Shown here: piece by piece, positions 1 through 11,216 of the stretch
How positions within the stretch are numbered: the first letter of the stretch is position 1
Layout of the letters: each line of letters opens with the position of its first letter
Assembly: GCA_027186245.1 (NCBI GenBank)
Contig: CP114481.1
Coordinates: 33,325,501-33,389,500 of the forward strand
Origin: Coriaria nepalensis
Lineage: Eukaryota; Streptophyta; Magnoliopsida; Cucurbitales; Coriariaceae
Reading direction: 5' to 3'
DNA length: 64,000 nt
Notes under the pieces: model-generated
What the model saw: only the letters and a program-made list of their open reading frames with translations
Database searches by the model: none
Told to the model about the DNA's origin: nothing
Program-made: the position numbers and the translations under genes

Positions 1-15
1 AACTTTTGTGCATAA

Positions 16-36
16 CTTGCAAATGATCATTGCAAG
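16..36. repeat. Near-palindrome within the monomer (dyad element)
   Basis: Arms CTTGC (16-20) and GCAAG (32-36) flank the perfect 10-bp palindrome AATGATCATT (22-31), with one unpaired A at position 21. The element recurs in most monomers. Recognisable variants are CTTGCGAATGATCATTGCAT, CTTCTGAATGATCATTGCAT and CTTGCAAATTATCATTCCAA; the last breaks the central symmetry. TGATCA and GATC sites therefore recur once per unit in most monomers. Dyad symmetry is a known feature of many centromeric satellites, especially those lacking CENP-B boxes. A structural or protein-binding role here is inference. Confidence 0.8.
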
Positions 37-64
37 GAAAGTGTGCTTTCGTTTAATCTTAAAA

Positions 65-86
65 TCATTTCAATGAGTCATTTCAA
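65..86 (+). repeat. Internal 9-bp direct repeat, 13 bp apart
   Basis: TCATTTCAA occurs at 65-73 and again at 78-86 of the monomer, separated by TGAG. The same pair is present in nearly all units. Three short monomers elsewhere (starting at 21157, 23842 and 51800) have lost exactly one 13-bp period here, which is what slippage or recombination between the two copies would produce. Confidence 0.9.
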
Positions 87-142
87 GTCAATAACTTAAT
101 TCAAAGCAAGTCGAACGAATTCTAGTTTTGCACTACAGACAC

Positions 143-900
143 AACTTTTGTGCATAACTTGCAAATGATCATTGCAAGGAAAGTGTGCATTCGTTTAACC
201 TTAAAATCATTTCAATGAGTCATTTCAAGTCAATAACTTATGTCAAAGCAAGTCGAACGTATTCTAGTTTTCTAGTACAGACACAAGTTTTGTGCATAAC
301 TTGCAAATGATCATTCCAAGGAAAGCGTGCTTTCGTTTAACCTTAAAATCATTTCAATGTGTCATTTCAAGTCAATATCTTATCTCAAAGCAAGTCGAAT
401 GAATTCTAGTTTTGCACTACAGACAACACTTTTGTGCATAACTTGCAAATGATCATTGCCAGGAAAGTGTGCAATCGTTTAAAATTAAAATCATTTCAAT
501 GAGTCATTTCAAGTCAATAACTTACTTCAAAGCAAGTCGAACGAATTCTAGTTTTCCACTACAGACACCACTTTTGTGCATAACTTGCGAATGATCATTG
601 CATGGAAAGTGTGCATTCGTTTAACCTTAATATCATTTCAATGAGTCATTTCAAATCAATAACTTAATTCAAAGCAAGTCGAACGAATTCTAGTTTTGCA
701 CTACAGACACAACTTTTGTGCATAACTTGCAAATTATCATTCCAAGGAAAGTGTGCTTTCGTTTAACCTTAAAATCATTTCAATTAGTCATTTCAAGTCA
801 ATAACTTACTTCAAAGCAAGTCGAACGAATTCTAGTTTTGCACTACAGACACAACTTTTGTGCATAACTTGCAAATGATCATTGCAAGGAAAGTGTGCAT
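143..900 (+). repeat. Mixed satellite monomers, left edge
   Basis: About five diverse monomers with no clear higher-order period. They include one unit with a CTAGTTTTCTAG tail (near 263-274), one with AATCAATAAC near 655, and one with the AAATTATCATTCC variant (near 731), a type otherwise common only from about 17 kb on. No other sequence is present. Confidence 0.85.
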
Positions 901-3900
901 TCATTTAAAATTAAAATCATTTCAATAAGTCCTTTCAAGTCAATAACTTATTTCAAAGCAAGTCGAAAGAATTCTAGTTTTGCACTACAGACACAACTTT
1001 TGTGCAGAACTTGCAAATGATCATTGCAAGGAAAGTGTGCATTCGTTTAAAATTAAAATCATTTCAATGAGTCATTCCAAGTCAATAACTTACTTCAAAG
1101 CAAGTCGAACGAATTCTAGTTTTCCACTACAGACACCACTTTTGTGCATAACTTGCAAATGATCATTGCAAGGAAAGTGTGCATTCGTTTAACCTTAAAA
1201 TCATTTCAATGAGTCATTTCAAGTCAATAACTTATTTCAAAGCAATTCGAACGAATTCTATTTTTGCACTACAGACACAACTTTTGTGCATAACTTGCAA
1301 ATGATCATTGCAAGGAAAGTGTGCATTCATTTAAAATTAAAATCATTTCAATGAGTCCTTTCAAGTCAATAACTTATTTGAAAGCAAGTCGAAAGAATTC
1401 TAGTTTTGCACTACAGACACAACTTTTGTGCATAACTTGCAAATGATCATTGCAAGGAAAGTGTGCATTCGTTTAAAATTAAAATCATTTCAATGAGTCA
1501 TTCCAAGTCAATAACTTACTTCAAAGCAAGTCGAACGAATTATAGTTTTCCACTACAGACACCACTTTTGTGCATAACTTGCAAATGATCATTGCAAGGA
1601 AAGTGTGCATTCGTTTAACCTTAAAATCATTTCAATGAGTCATTTCAAGTCAATAACTTATTTCAAAGCAATTCGAACGAATTCTATTTTTGCACTACAG
1701 ACACAACTTTTGTGCATAACTTGCAAATGATCATTGCAAGGAAAGTGTGCATTCATTTAACCTTAAAATCATTTCAATGAGTCATTTCAAGTCAATAACT
1801 TATTTCAAAGCAATTCGAACGAATTCTATTTTTGCACTACAGACACAACTTTTGTGCATAACTTGCAAATGATCATTGCAAGGAAAGTGTGCATTCATTT
1901 AAAATTAAAATCATTTCAATGAGTCCTTTCAAGTCAATAACTTATTTGAAAGCAAGTCGAAAGAATTCTAGTTTTGCACTACAGACACAACATTTGTGCA
2001 TAACTTGCAAATGATCATTGCAAGGAAAGTGTGCATTCGTTTAAAATTAAAATCATTTCAATGAGTCATTCCAAGTCAATAACTTACTTCAAAGCAAGTC
2101 GAACGAATTCTAGTTTTCCACTACAGACACCACTTTTGTGCATAACTTGCAAATGATCATTGCAAGGAAAGTGTGCATTCGTTTAACCTTAAAATCATTT
2201 CAATGAGTCATTTCAAGTCAATAACTTATTTCAAAGCAATTCGAACGAATTCTATTTTTGCACTACAGACACAACTTTTGTGCATAACTTGCAAATGATC
2301 ATTGCAAGGAAAGTGTGCATTCATTTAAAATTAAAATCATTTCAATGAGTCCTTTCAAGTCAATAACTTATTTCAAAGCAAGTCGAAAGAATTCTAGTTT
2401 TGCACTACAGACACAACTTTTGTGCATAACTTGCAAATGATTATTGCAAGGAAAGTGTGCATTCGTTTAAAATTAAAATCATTTCAATGAGTCATTTCAA
2501 GTCAATAACTTACTTCAAAGCAAGTCGAAAGAATTCTAGTTTTGCACTACAGACACAACTTTTGTGCATAACTTGCAAATGATCGTTGCAAGGAAAGTGT
2601 GCATTCTTTTAACCTTAAAATCATTTCAATGAGTCATTTCAAGTCAATAACTTATTTCAAAGCAAGTCGAAAGAATTCTAGTTTTGCACTACAGACACAA
2701 CTTTTGTGCATAACTTGCAAATGATCATTGCAAGGAAAGTGTGCATTCGTTTAATCTTAAAATCATTTCAATGAGTCATTTCAAGTGAATAACTTACTTC
2801 AAAGCAAGTCGAACGAATTCTAGTTTTGCACTACAGACACAACTTTTGTGCATAACTTGCAAATGATCATTGCAAGGAAAGTGTGCATTCGTTTAACCTT
2901 AAAATCATTTCAATGAGTCCTTTCAAGTCAATAACTTATTTCAAAGCAAGTCGAAAGAATTCTAGTTTTGCACTACAGACACAACTTTTGTGCATAACTT
3001 GCAAATGATTATTGCAAGGAAAGTGTGCATTCGTTTAAAATTAAAATCATTTCAATGAGTCATTCCAAGTCAATAACTTACTTCAAAGCAAGTCGAACGA
3101 ATTCTAGTTTTCCACTACAGACACCACTTTTGTGCATAACTTGCAAATGATCATTGCAAGGAAAGTGTGCATTCGTTTAACCTTAAAATCATTTCAATGA
3201 GTCATTTCAAGTCAATAACTTATTTCAAAGCAATTCGAACGAATTCTATTTTTGCACTACAGACACAACTTTTGTGCATAACTTGCAAATGATCATTGCA
3301 AGGAAAGTGTGCATTCATTTAAAATTAAAATCATTTCAATGAGTCCTTTCAAGTCAATAACTTATTTGAAAGCAAGTCGAAAGAATTCTAGTTTTGCACT
3401 ACAGACACAACTTTTGTGCATAACTTGCAAATGATCATTGCAAGGAAAGTGTGCATTCGTTTAAAATTAAAATCATTTCAATGAGTCATTCCAAGTCAAT
3501 AACTTACTTCAAAGCAAGTCGAACGAATTATAGTTTTCCACTACAGACACCACTTTTGTGCATAACTTGCAAATGATCATTGCAAGGAAAGTGTGCATTC
3601 GTTTAACCTTAAAATCATTTCAATGAGTCATTTCAAGTCAATAACTTATTTCAAAGCAATTCGAACGAATTCTATTTTTGCACTACAGACACAACTTTTG
3701 TGCATAACTTGCAAATGATCATTGCAAGGAAAGTGTGCATTCATTTAAAATTAAAATCTTTTCAATGAGTCCTTTCAGGTCAATAACTTATTTCAAAGCA
3801 AGTCGAAAGAATTCTAGTTTTGCACTACAGACACAACTTTTGTGCATAACTTGCAAATGATTATTGCAAGGAAAGTGTGCATTCGTTTAAAATTAAAATC

Positions 3901-6230
3901 ATTTCAATGAGTCATTCCAAGTCAATAACTTACTTCAAAGCAAGTCGAACGAATTCTAGTTTTGCACTACAGACACAACTTTTGTGCATAACTTGCAAAT
4001 GATCATTGCAAGGAAAGTGTGCATTCGTTTAACCTTAAAATCATTTCAATGAGTCATTTCATGTCAAAAACTTATTTCAAAGCAATTCGAACGAATTCTA
4101 GTTTTGCACTACAGACACAACTTTTGTGCATAACTTGCGAATGATCATTGCATGGAAAGTGTGCATTCGTTTAACCTTAAAATCATTTCAATGAGTTATT
4201 TCAAGTCAATAACTTACTTCAAAGCAAGTCGAACGAATTCTATTTTTGCACTACAGACACAACTTTTGTGCATAACTTGCAAATGATCATTGCAAGGAAA
4301 GTGTGCATTCATTTAAAATTAAAATCATTTCAATGAGTCCTTTCAAGTCAATAACTTATTTCAAAGCAAGTCGAAAGAATTCTAGTTTTGCACTACAGAC
4401 ACAACTTTTGTGCATAACTTGCAAATGATCATTGCAAGGAAAGTGTGCATTCGTTTAAAATTAAAATCATTTCAATGAGTCATTCCAAGTCAATAACTTA
4501 CTTCAAAGCAAGTCGAACGAATTCTAGTTTTCCACTACAGACACCACTTTTGTGCATAACTTGCGAATGATCATTGCATGGAAAGTGTGCATTCGTTTAA
4601 CCTTAAAATCATTTCAATGAGTCATTTCAAGTCAATAACTTACTTCAAAGCAAGTCGAACGAATTCTAGTTTTGCACTACAGACACAACTTTTGTGCATA
4701 ACTTGCAAATGATCATTGCAAGGAAAGTGTGCATTCATTTAAAATTAAAATCATTTCAATGAGTCCTTTCAAGTCAATAACTTATTTCAAAACAAGCCGA
4801 AAGAATTCTAGTTTTGCACTACAGACACAACTTTTGTGCATAACTTGCAAATGATCATTGCAAGGAAAGTGTGCATTCGTTTAAAATTAAAATCATTTCA
4901 ATGAGTCATTCCAAGTCAATAACTTACTTCAAAGCAAGTCGAACGAATTCTAGTTTTCCACTACAGACACCACTTTTGTGCATAACTTGCGAATGATCAT
5001 TGCATGGAAAGTGTGCATTCGTTTAACCTTAAAATCATTTCAATGAGTCATTTCAAGTCAATAACTTACTTCAAAGCAAGTCGAACCAATTCTAGTTTTT
5101 CACTACAGACACAACTTTTGTGCATAACTTGCAAATGATCATTGCAAGGAAAGTGTGCATTCGTTTAACCTTAAAATCATTTCAATGAGTCCTTTCAAGT
5201 CAATAACTTATTTCAAAGCAAGTCGAAAGAATTCTAGTTTTGCACTACAGACACAACTTTTGTGCATAACTTGCAAATGATTATTGCAAGGAAAGTGTGC
5301 ATTCGTTTAAAATTAAAATCATTTCAATGAGTCATTCCAAGTCAATAACTTACTTCAAAGCAAGTCGAACGAATTCTAGTTTTCCACTACAGACACCACT
5401 TTTGTGCATAACTTGCAAATGATCATTGCAAGGAAAGTGTGCATTCGTTTAACCTTAAAATCATTTCAATGAGTCATTTCAAGTCAATAACTTATTTCAA
5501 AGCAATTCGAACGAATTCTATTTTTGCACTACAGACACAACTTTTGTGCATAACTTGCAAATGATCATTGCAAGGAAAGTGTGCATTCATTTAAAATTAA
5601 AATCATTTCAATGAGTCCTTTCAAGTCAATAACTTATTTGAAAGCAAGTCGAAAGAATTCTAGTTTTGCACTACAGACACAACTTTTGTGCATAACTTGC
5701 AAATGATCATTGCAAGGAAAGTGTGCATTCGTTTAAAATTAAAATCATTTCAATGAGTCATTCCAAGTCAATAACTTACTTCAAAGCAAGTCGAACGAAT
5801 TATAGTTTTCCACTACAGACACCACTTTTGTGCATAACTTGCAAATGATCATTGCAAGGAAAGTGTGCATTCGTTTAACCTTAAAATCATTTCAATGAGT
5901 CATTTCAAGTCAATAACTTATTTCAAAGCAATTCGAACGAATTCTATTTTTGCACTACAGACACAACTTTTGTGCATAACTTGCAAATGATCATTGCAAG
6001 GAAAGTGTGCATTCATTTAAAATTAAAATCTTTTCAATGAGTCCTTTCAAGTCAATAACTTATTTCAAAGCAAGTCGAAAGAATTCTAGTTTTGCACTAC
6101 AGACACAACTTTTGTGCATAACTTGCAAATGATTATTGCAAGGAAAGTGTGCATTCGTTTAAAATTAAAATCATTTCAATGAGTCATTCCAAGTCAATAA
6201 CTTACTTCAAAGCAAGTCGAACGAATTCTA
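900..6230 (+). repeat. Trimeric (426-bp) higher-order region
   Basis: Three monomer types alternate with interruptions. Type A has TTTAAAATTAAAATC with GAGTCATTCCAAG. Type B has TTTAACCTTAAAATC with CAATTCGAACG and CTATTTTTGC. Type C has CATTCATTTAAAATT with GAGTCCTTTC and GTCGAAAGAATTC. The A-B-C order is visible near 1040-1480, 2040-2400, 3030-3460 and 3460-3890. A marker substitution, AATTATAG in type A, recurs at 1541 and 3529, which is 1988 bp or 14 units apart. Extra B-like units interrupt the trimer, for example near 1760. Confidence 0.8.
2830..5101 (+). repeat. 16-monomer HOR unit, copy 1 (2272 bp)
   Basis: This block is repeated directly downstream at an offset of 2272 bp = 16 x 142. 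Paired markers are GATTATTGC at 3007 and 5279, the TTAAAATCTTTTC variant at 3751 and 6023, and AACAAGCCG at 4791 and 7063. The only internal difference I noticed is CTTTCAGGTC (near 3771) against CTTTCAAGTC in copy 2, so the copies look almost identical and the duplication recent. Confidence 0.9.
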
Positions 6231-7373
6231 GTTTTGCACTACAGACACAACTTTTGTGCATAACTTGCAAATGATCATTGCAAGGAAAGTGTGCATTCGT
6301 TTAACCTTAAAATCATTTCAATGAGTCATTTCATGTCAAAAACTTATTTCAAAGCAATTCGAACGAATTCTAGTTTTGCACTACAGACACAACTTTTGTG
6401 CATAACTTGCGAATGATCATTGCATGGAAAGTGTGCATTCGTTTAACCTTAAAATCATTTCAATGAGTTATTTCAAGTCAATAACTTACTTCAAAGCAAG
6501 TCGAACGAATTCTATTTTTGCACTACAGACACAACTTTTGTGCATAACTTGCAAATGATCATTGCAAGGAAAGTGTGCATTCATTTAAAATTAAAATCAT
6601 TTCAATGAGTCCTTTCAAGTCAATAACTTATTTCAAAGCAAGTCGAAAGAATTCTAGTTTTGCACTACAGACACAACTTTTGTGCATAACTTGCAAATGA
6701 TCATTGCAAGGAAAGTGTGCATTCGTTTAAAATTAAAATCATTTCAATGAGTCATTCCAAGTCAATAACTTACTTCAAAGCAAGTCGAACGAATTCTAGT
6801 TTTCCACTACAGACACCACTTTTGTGCATAACTTGCGAATGATCATTGCATGGAAAGTGTGCATTCGTTTAACCTTAAAATCATTTCAATGAGTCATTTC
6901 AAGTCAATAACTTACTTCAAAGCAAGTCGAACGAATTCTAGTTTTGCACTACAGACACAACTTTTGTGCATAACTTGCAAATGATCATTGCAAGGAAAGT
7001 GTGCATTCATTTAAAATTAAAATCATTTCAATGAGTCCTTTCAAGTCAATAACTTATTTCAAAACAAGCCGAAAGAATTCTAGTTTTGCACTACAGACAC
7101 AACTTTTGTGCATAACTTGCAAATGATCATTGCAAGGAAAGTGTGCATTCGTTTAAAATTAAAATCATTTCAATGAGTCATTCCAAGTCAATAACTTACT
7201 TCAAAGCAAGTCGAACGAATTCTAGTTTTCCACTACAGACACCACTTTTGTGCATAACTTGCGAATGATCATTGCATGGAAAGTGTGCATTCGTTTAACC
7301 TTAAAATCATTTCAATGAGTCATTTCAAGTCAATAACTTACTTCAAAGCAAGTCGAACCAATTCTAGTTTTTC
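5102..7373 (+). repeat. 16-monomer HOR unit, copy 2 (2272 bp)
   Basis: Tandem copy of 2830-5101. The match continues until about 7462, where GTCATTTC replaces GTCCTTTC and the sequence switches to a different monomer order. The trimer pattern is carried inside it. Confidence 0.9.
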
Positions 7374-7378
7374 ACTAC

Positions 7379-8094
7379 AGACACAACTTTTGTGCATAAC
7401 TTGCAAATGATCATTGCAAGGAAAGTGTGCATTCGTTTAACCTTAAAATCATTTCAATGAGTCATTTCAAGTCAATAACTTATGTCTAAGCAAGTCGAAC
7501 GTATTCTAGTTTTCTAGTACAGACACAACTTTTGTGCATAACTTGCAAATGATCATTGCAAGGAAAGTGGGTATTCGTTTAACCTTAAAATCATTTCAAT
7601 GAGTCATTTCAAGTCAATAACTTATTTGAAAGCAAGTCGAAAGAATTCTAGTTTTGCACTACAGACACAACTTTTGTGCATAACTTGCAAATGATCATTG
7701 CAAGGAAAGTGTGCATTCGTTTAATCTTAAAATCATTTCAATGAGTCATTTCAAGTGAATAACTTACTTCAAAGCAAGTCGAACGAATTCTAGTTTTGCA
7801 CTACAGACACAACTTTTGTGCATAACTTGCAAATGATCATTGCAAGGAAAGTGTGCATTCGTTTAACCTTAAAATCATTTCAATGAGTCATTTCAAGTCA
7901 ATAACTTACTTCAAAGCAAGTCGAACGAATTCTAGTTTTGCACTACAGACACTACTTTTGTGCATAACTTGCAAATGATCATTGCAAGGAAAGTGTGCAT
8001 TCGTTTAATCTTAAAATCATTTCAATGAGTCATTTCAAGTGAATAACTTACTTCAAAGCAAGTCGAACGAATTCTAGTTTTGCACTACAGACAC
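7379..8094 (+). repeat. 5-monomer block, copy 1 of a 22-unit-spaced pair
   Basis: Matches 10501-11216 at an offset of 3122 bp, which is 22 x 142 minus the 2 bp missing at 8234. Shared markers are TATGTCTAAGCAAG (7481 and 10603) and GACACTACTTTTG (near 7948 and 11070). Outside these limits the copies diverge. Confidence 0.85.
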
Positions 8095-8234
8095 AACTTT
8101 TGTGCATAACTTGCAAATGATCATTGCAAGGAAAGTGTGCATTCGTTTAACCTTAAAATCATTTCAATGAGTCATTTCAAGTCAATAACTTATTTCAAAG
8201 CAATTCGAACGAATTCTATTTTTGCACTACAGAC
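8095..8234 (+). repeat. Short monomer, 140 bp (2-bp loss)
   Basis: The tail reads CTACAGACAACTTTTG where other units read CTACAGACACAACTTTTG. One AC dinucleotide of ACAC is lost, shifting the phase of every later boundary by 2 bp. It lies inside an otherwise ordinary type B unit. Confidence 0.95.
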
Positions 8235-10500
8235 AACTTTTGTGCATAACTTGCAAATGATCATTGCAAGGAAAGTGTGCATTCATTTAAAATTAAAATC
8301 ATTTCAATGAGTCCTTTCAAGTCAATAACTTATTTGAAAGCAAGTCGAAAGAATTCTAGTTTTGCACTACAGACACAACTTTTGTGCATAACTTGCAAAT
8401 GATCATTGCAAGGAAAGTGTGCATTCGTTTAAAATTAAAATCATTTCAATGAGTCATTCCAAGTCAATAACTTACTTCAAAGCAAGTCGAACGAATTCTA
8501 GTTTTCCACTACAGACACCACTTTTGTGCATAACTTGCAAATGATCATTGCAAGGAAAGTGTGCATTCGTTTAACCTTAAAATCATTTCAATGAGTCATT
8601 TCAAGTCAATAACTTATTTCAAAGCAATTCGAACGAATTCTATTTTTGCACTACAGACACAACTTTTGTGCATAACTTGCAAATGATCATTGCAAGGAAA
8701 GTGTGCATTCATTTAAAATTAAAATCATTTCAATGAGTCCTTTCAAGTCAATAACTTATTTCAAAGCAAGTCGAAAGAATTCTAGTTTTGCACTACAGAC
8801 ACAACTTTTGTGCATAACTTGCAAATGATTATTGCAAGGAAAGTGTGCATTCGTTTAAAATTAAAATCATTTCAATGAGTCATTTCAAGTCAATAACTTA
8901 CTTCAAAGCAAGTCGAACGAATTCTAGTTTTGCACTACAGACACTACTTTTGTGCATAACTTGCAAATGATCATTGCAAGGAAAGTGTGCATTCGTTTAA
9001 TCTTAAAATCATTTCAATGAGTCATTTCAAGTGAATAACTTACTTCAAAGCAAGTCGAACGAATTCTAGTTTTGCACTACAGACACAACTTTTGTGCATA
9101 ACTTGCGAATGATCATTGCATGGAAAGTGTGCATTCGTTTAACCTTAAAATCATTTCAATGAGTCATTTCAAGTCAATAACTTACTTCAAAGCAAGTCGA
9201 ACGAATTCTAGTTTTGCACTACAGACACAACTTTTGTGCATAACTTGCAAATGATCATTGCAAGGAAAGTGTGCATTCCTTTAAAATTAAAATCATTTCA
9301 ATGAGTCCTTTCAAGTCAATAACTTATTTCAAAACAAGCCGAAAGAATTCTAGTTTTGCACTACAGACACAACTTTTGTGCATAACTTGCAAATGATCAT
9401 TGCAAGGAAAGTGTGCATTCGTTTAAAATTAAAATCATTTCAATGAGTCATTCCAAGTCAATAACTTACTTCAAAGCAAGTCGAACGAATTCTAGTTTTC
9501 CACTACAGACACCACTTTTGTGCATAACTTGCGAATGATCATTGCATGGAAAGTGTGCATTCGTTTAACCTTAAAATCATTTCAATGAGTCATTTCAAGT
9601 CAATAACTTACTTCAAAGCAAGTCGAACCAATTCTAGTTTTGCACTACAGACACAACTTTTGTGCATAACTTGCAAATGATCATTGCAAGGAAAGTGTGC
9701 ATTCGTTTAACCTTAAAATCATTTCAATGGGTCATTTCAAGTCAATAACTTATGTATAAGCAAGTCGAACGTATTCTAGTTTTCTAGTACAGACACAACT
9801 TTTGTGCATAACTTGCAAATGATCATTGCAAGGAAAGTGGGTATTCGTTTAACCTTAAAATCATTTCAATGAGTCATTTCAAGTCAATAACTTACTTCAA
9901 AGCAAGTCGAACGAATTCTAGTTTTCCACTACAGACACCACTTTTGTTCATAACTTGCGAATGATCATTGCATGGAAAGTGTGCATTCGTTTAACCTTAA
10001 AATCATTTCAATGAGTCATTTCAAGTCAATAACTTACTTCAAAGCAAGTCGAACGAATTCTAGTTTTGCACTACAGACACAACTTTTGTGCATAACTTGC
10101 AAATGATCATTGCAAGGAAAGTGTGCATTCGTTTAATCTTAAAATCATTTCAATGAGTCATTTCAAGTGAATAACTTACTTCAAAGCAAGTCGAACGAAT
10201 TCTAGTTTTGCACTACAGACACAACTTTTGTGCATAACTTGCAAATGATCATTGCAAGGAAAGTGTGCATTCGTTTAACCTTAAAATCATTTCAATGAGT
10301 CATTTCAAGTCAATATCTTATTTCAAAGCAATTCGAACGAATTCTATTTTTGCACTACAGACACAACTTTTGTGCATAACTTGCAAATGATCATTGCAAG
10401 GAAAGTGTGCATTCATTTAAAATTAAAATCATTTCAATGAGTCCTTTCAAGTCAATAACTTATTTCAAAGCAAGTCGAAAGAATTCTAGTTTTGCACTAC
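8235..10500 (+). repeat. Mixed trimer-type monomers with partial third 16-mer copy
   Basis: Within this stretch, 9094-9890 matches 6824-7620 at an offset of 2270 bp (16 units minus the 2-bp loss). It shares AACAAGCCG at 9333 and GAACCAATTC near 9626. This third copy carries extra substitutions such as ATTCCTTT (near 9274), AATGGGTC (near 9726) and TATGTATAAG (9751). The rest is unphased A, B and C type monomers. Confidence 0.8.
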
Positions 10501-11216
10501 AGACACAACTTTTGTGCATAACTTGCAAATGATCATTGCAAGGAAAGTGTGCATTCGTTTAACCTTAAAATCATTTCAATGAGTCATTTCAAGTCAATAA
10601 CTTATGTCTAAGCAAGTCGAACGTATTCTAGTTTTCTAGTACAGACACAACTTTTGTGCATAACTTGCAAATGATCATTGCAAGGAAAGTGGGTATTCGT
10701 TTAACCTTAAAATCATTTCAATGAGTCATTTCAAGTCAATAACTTATTTGAAAGCAAGTCGAAAGAATTCTAGTTTTGCACTACAGACACAACTTTTGTG
10801 CATAACTTGCAAATGATCATTGCAAGGAAAGTGTGCATTCGTTTAATCTTAAAATCATTTCAATGAGTCATTTCAAGTGAATAACTTACTTCAAAGCAAG
10901 TCGAACGAATTCTAGTTTTGCACTACAGACACAACTTTTGTGCATAACTTGCAAATGATCATTGCAAGGAAAGTGTGCATTCGTTTAACCTTAAAATCAT
11001 TTCAATGAGTCATTTCAAGTCAATAACTTACTTCAAAGCAAGTCGAACGAATTCTAGTTTTGCACTACAGACACTACTTTTGTGCATAACTTGCAAATGA
11101 TCATTGCAAGGAAAGTGTGCATTCGTTTAATCTTAAAATCATTTCAATGAGTCATTTCAAGTGAATAACTTACTTCAAAGCAAGTCGAACGAATTCTAGT
11201 TTTGCACTACAGACAC
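10501..11216 (+). repeat. 5-monomer block, copy 2 of a 22-unit-spaced pair
   Basis: Second copy of 7379-8094. It ends where AGACACCACTTTTG with CTTGCGAATG (11211 onward) replaces AGACACAACTTTTG with CTTGCAAATG. Confidence 0.85.

Larger units (their letters stand above)
1..142 (+). repeat. Reference satellite monomer (first unit)
   Basis: First complete unit, used here as the coordinate frame for the others. Positions 1-15 hold the CTTTTGTGCAT segment. Positions 16-36 hold a near-palindrome. Positions 49-64 are an A/T-rich stretch that alternates between TTAACCTTAAAATC, TTAATCTTAAAATC and TTAAAATTAAAATC types. Positions 65-73 and 78-86 are a 9-bp direct repeat. Positions 103-120 contain CAAAGCAAGTCGAACGAA, and GAATTC follows. 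The last twelve bases are the CACTACAGACAC tail. Because 142 = 3 x 47 + 1, the reading frame rotates from unit to unit, so the array cannot encode a repeating peptide. Confidence 0.95.

Noticed and set aside
105..125. CENP-B box-like motif around TTCGAACGAATTC
   Set aside because: The TTCG start with a spaced A is present in some units, but the required CGGG core at the end is replaced by TCTA, so the motif is not met.
421..436. Apparent insertion in AGACAACACTTTTG
   Set aside because: The unit boundaries on either side stay 142 bp apart. The difference is base substitution relative to AGACACAACTTTTG, not an indel.
980..1162. Open reading frames of 60-70 codons (also at 11912, 12906, 16172, 54612, 55748, 57594, 58730, 60576, 61712, 62422 and 63558) as small genes
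   Set aside because: They start at TTG, span just over one satellite unit, and exist only where a recurrent TAA is mutated. They show no domain, signal peptide or independent context, and most units have the frame closed.
2830..7373. Assembly artefact as the explanation for the near-identical duplications
   Set aside because: It cannot be excluded from sequence alone, but the HOR pairs at different places have different periods (16, 19, 21 and 22 units) and most carry private differences, which fits real unequal exchange better than a systematic assembly error.
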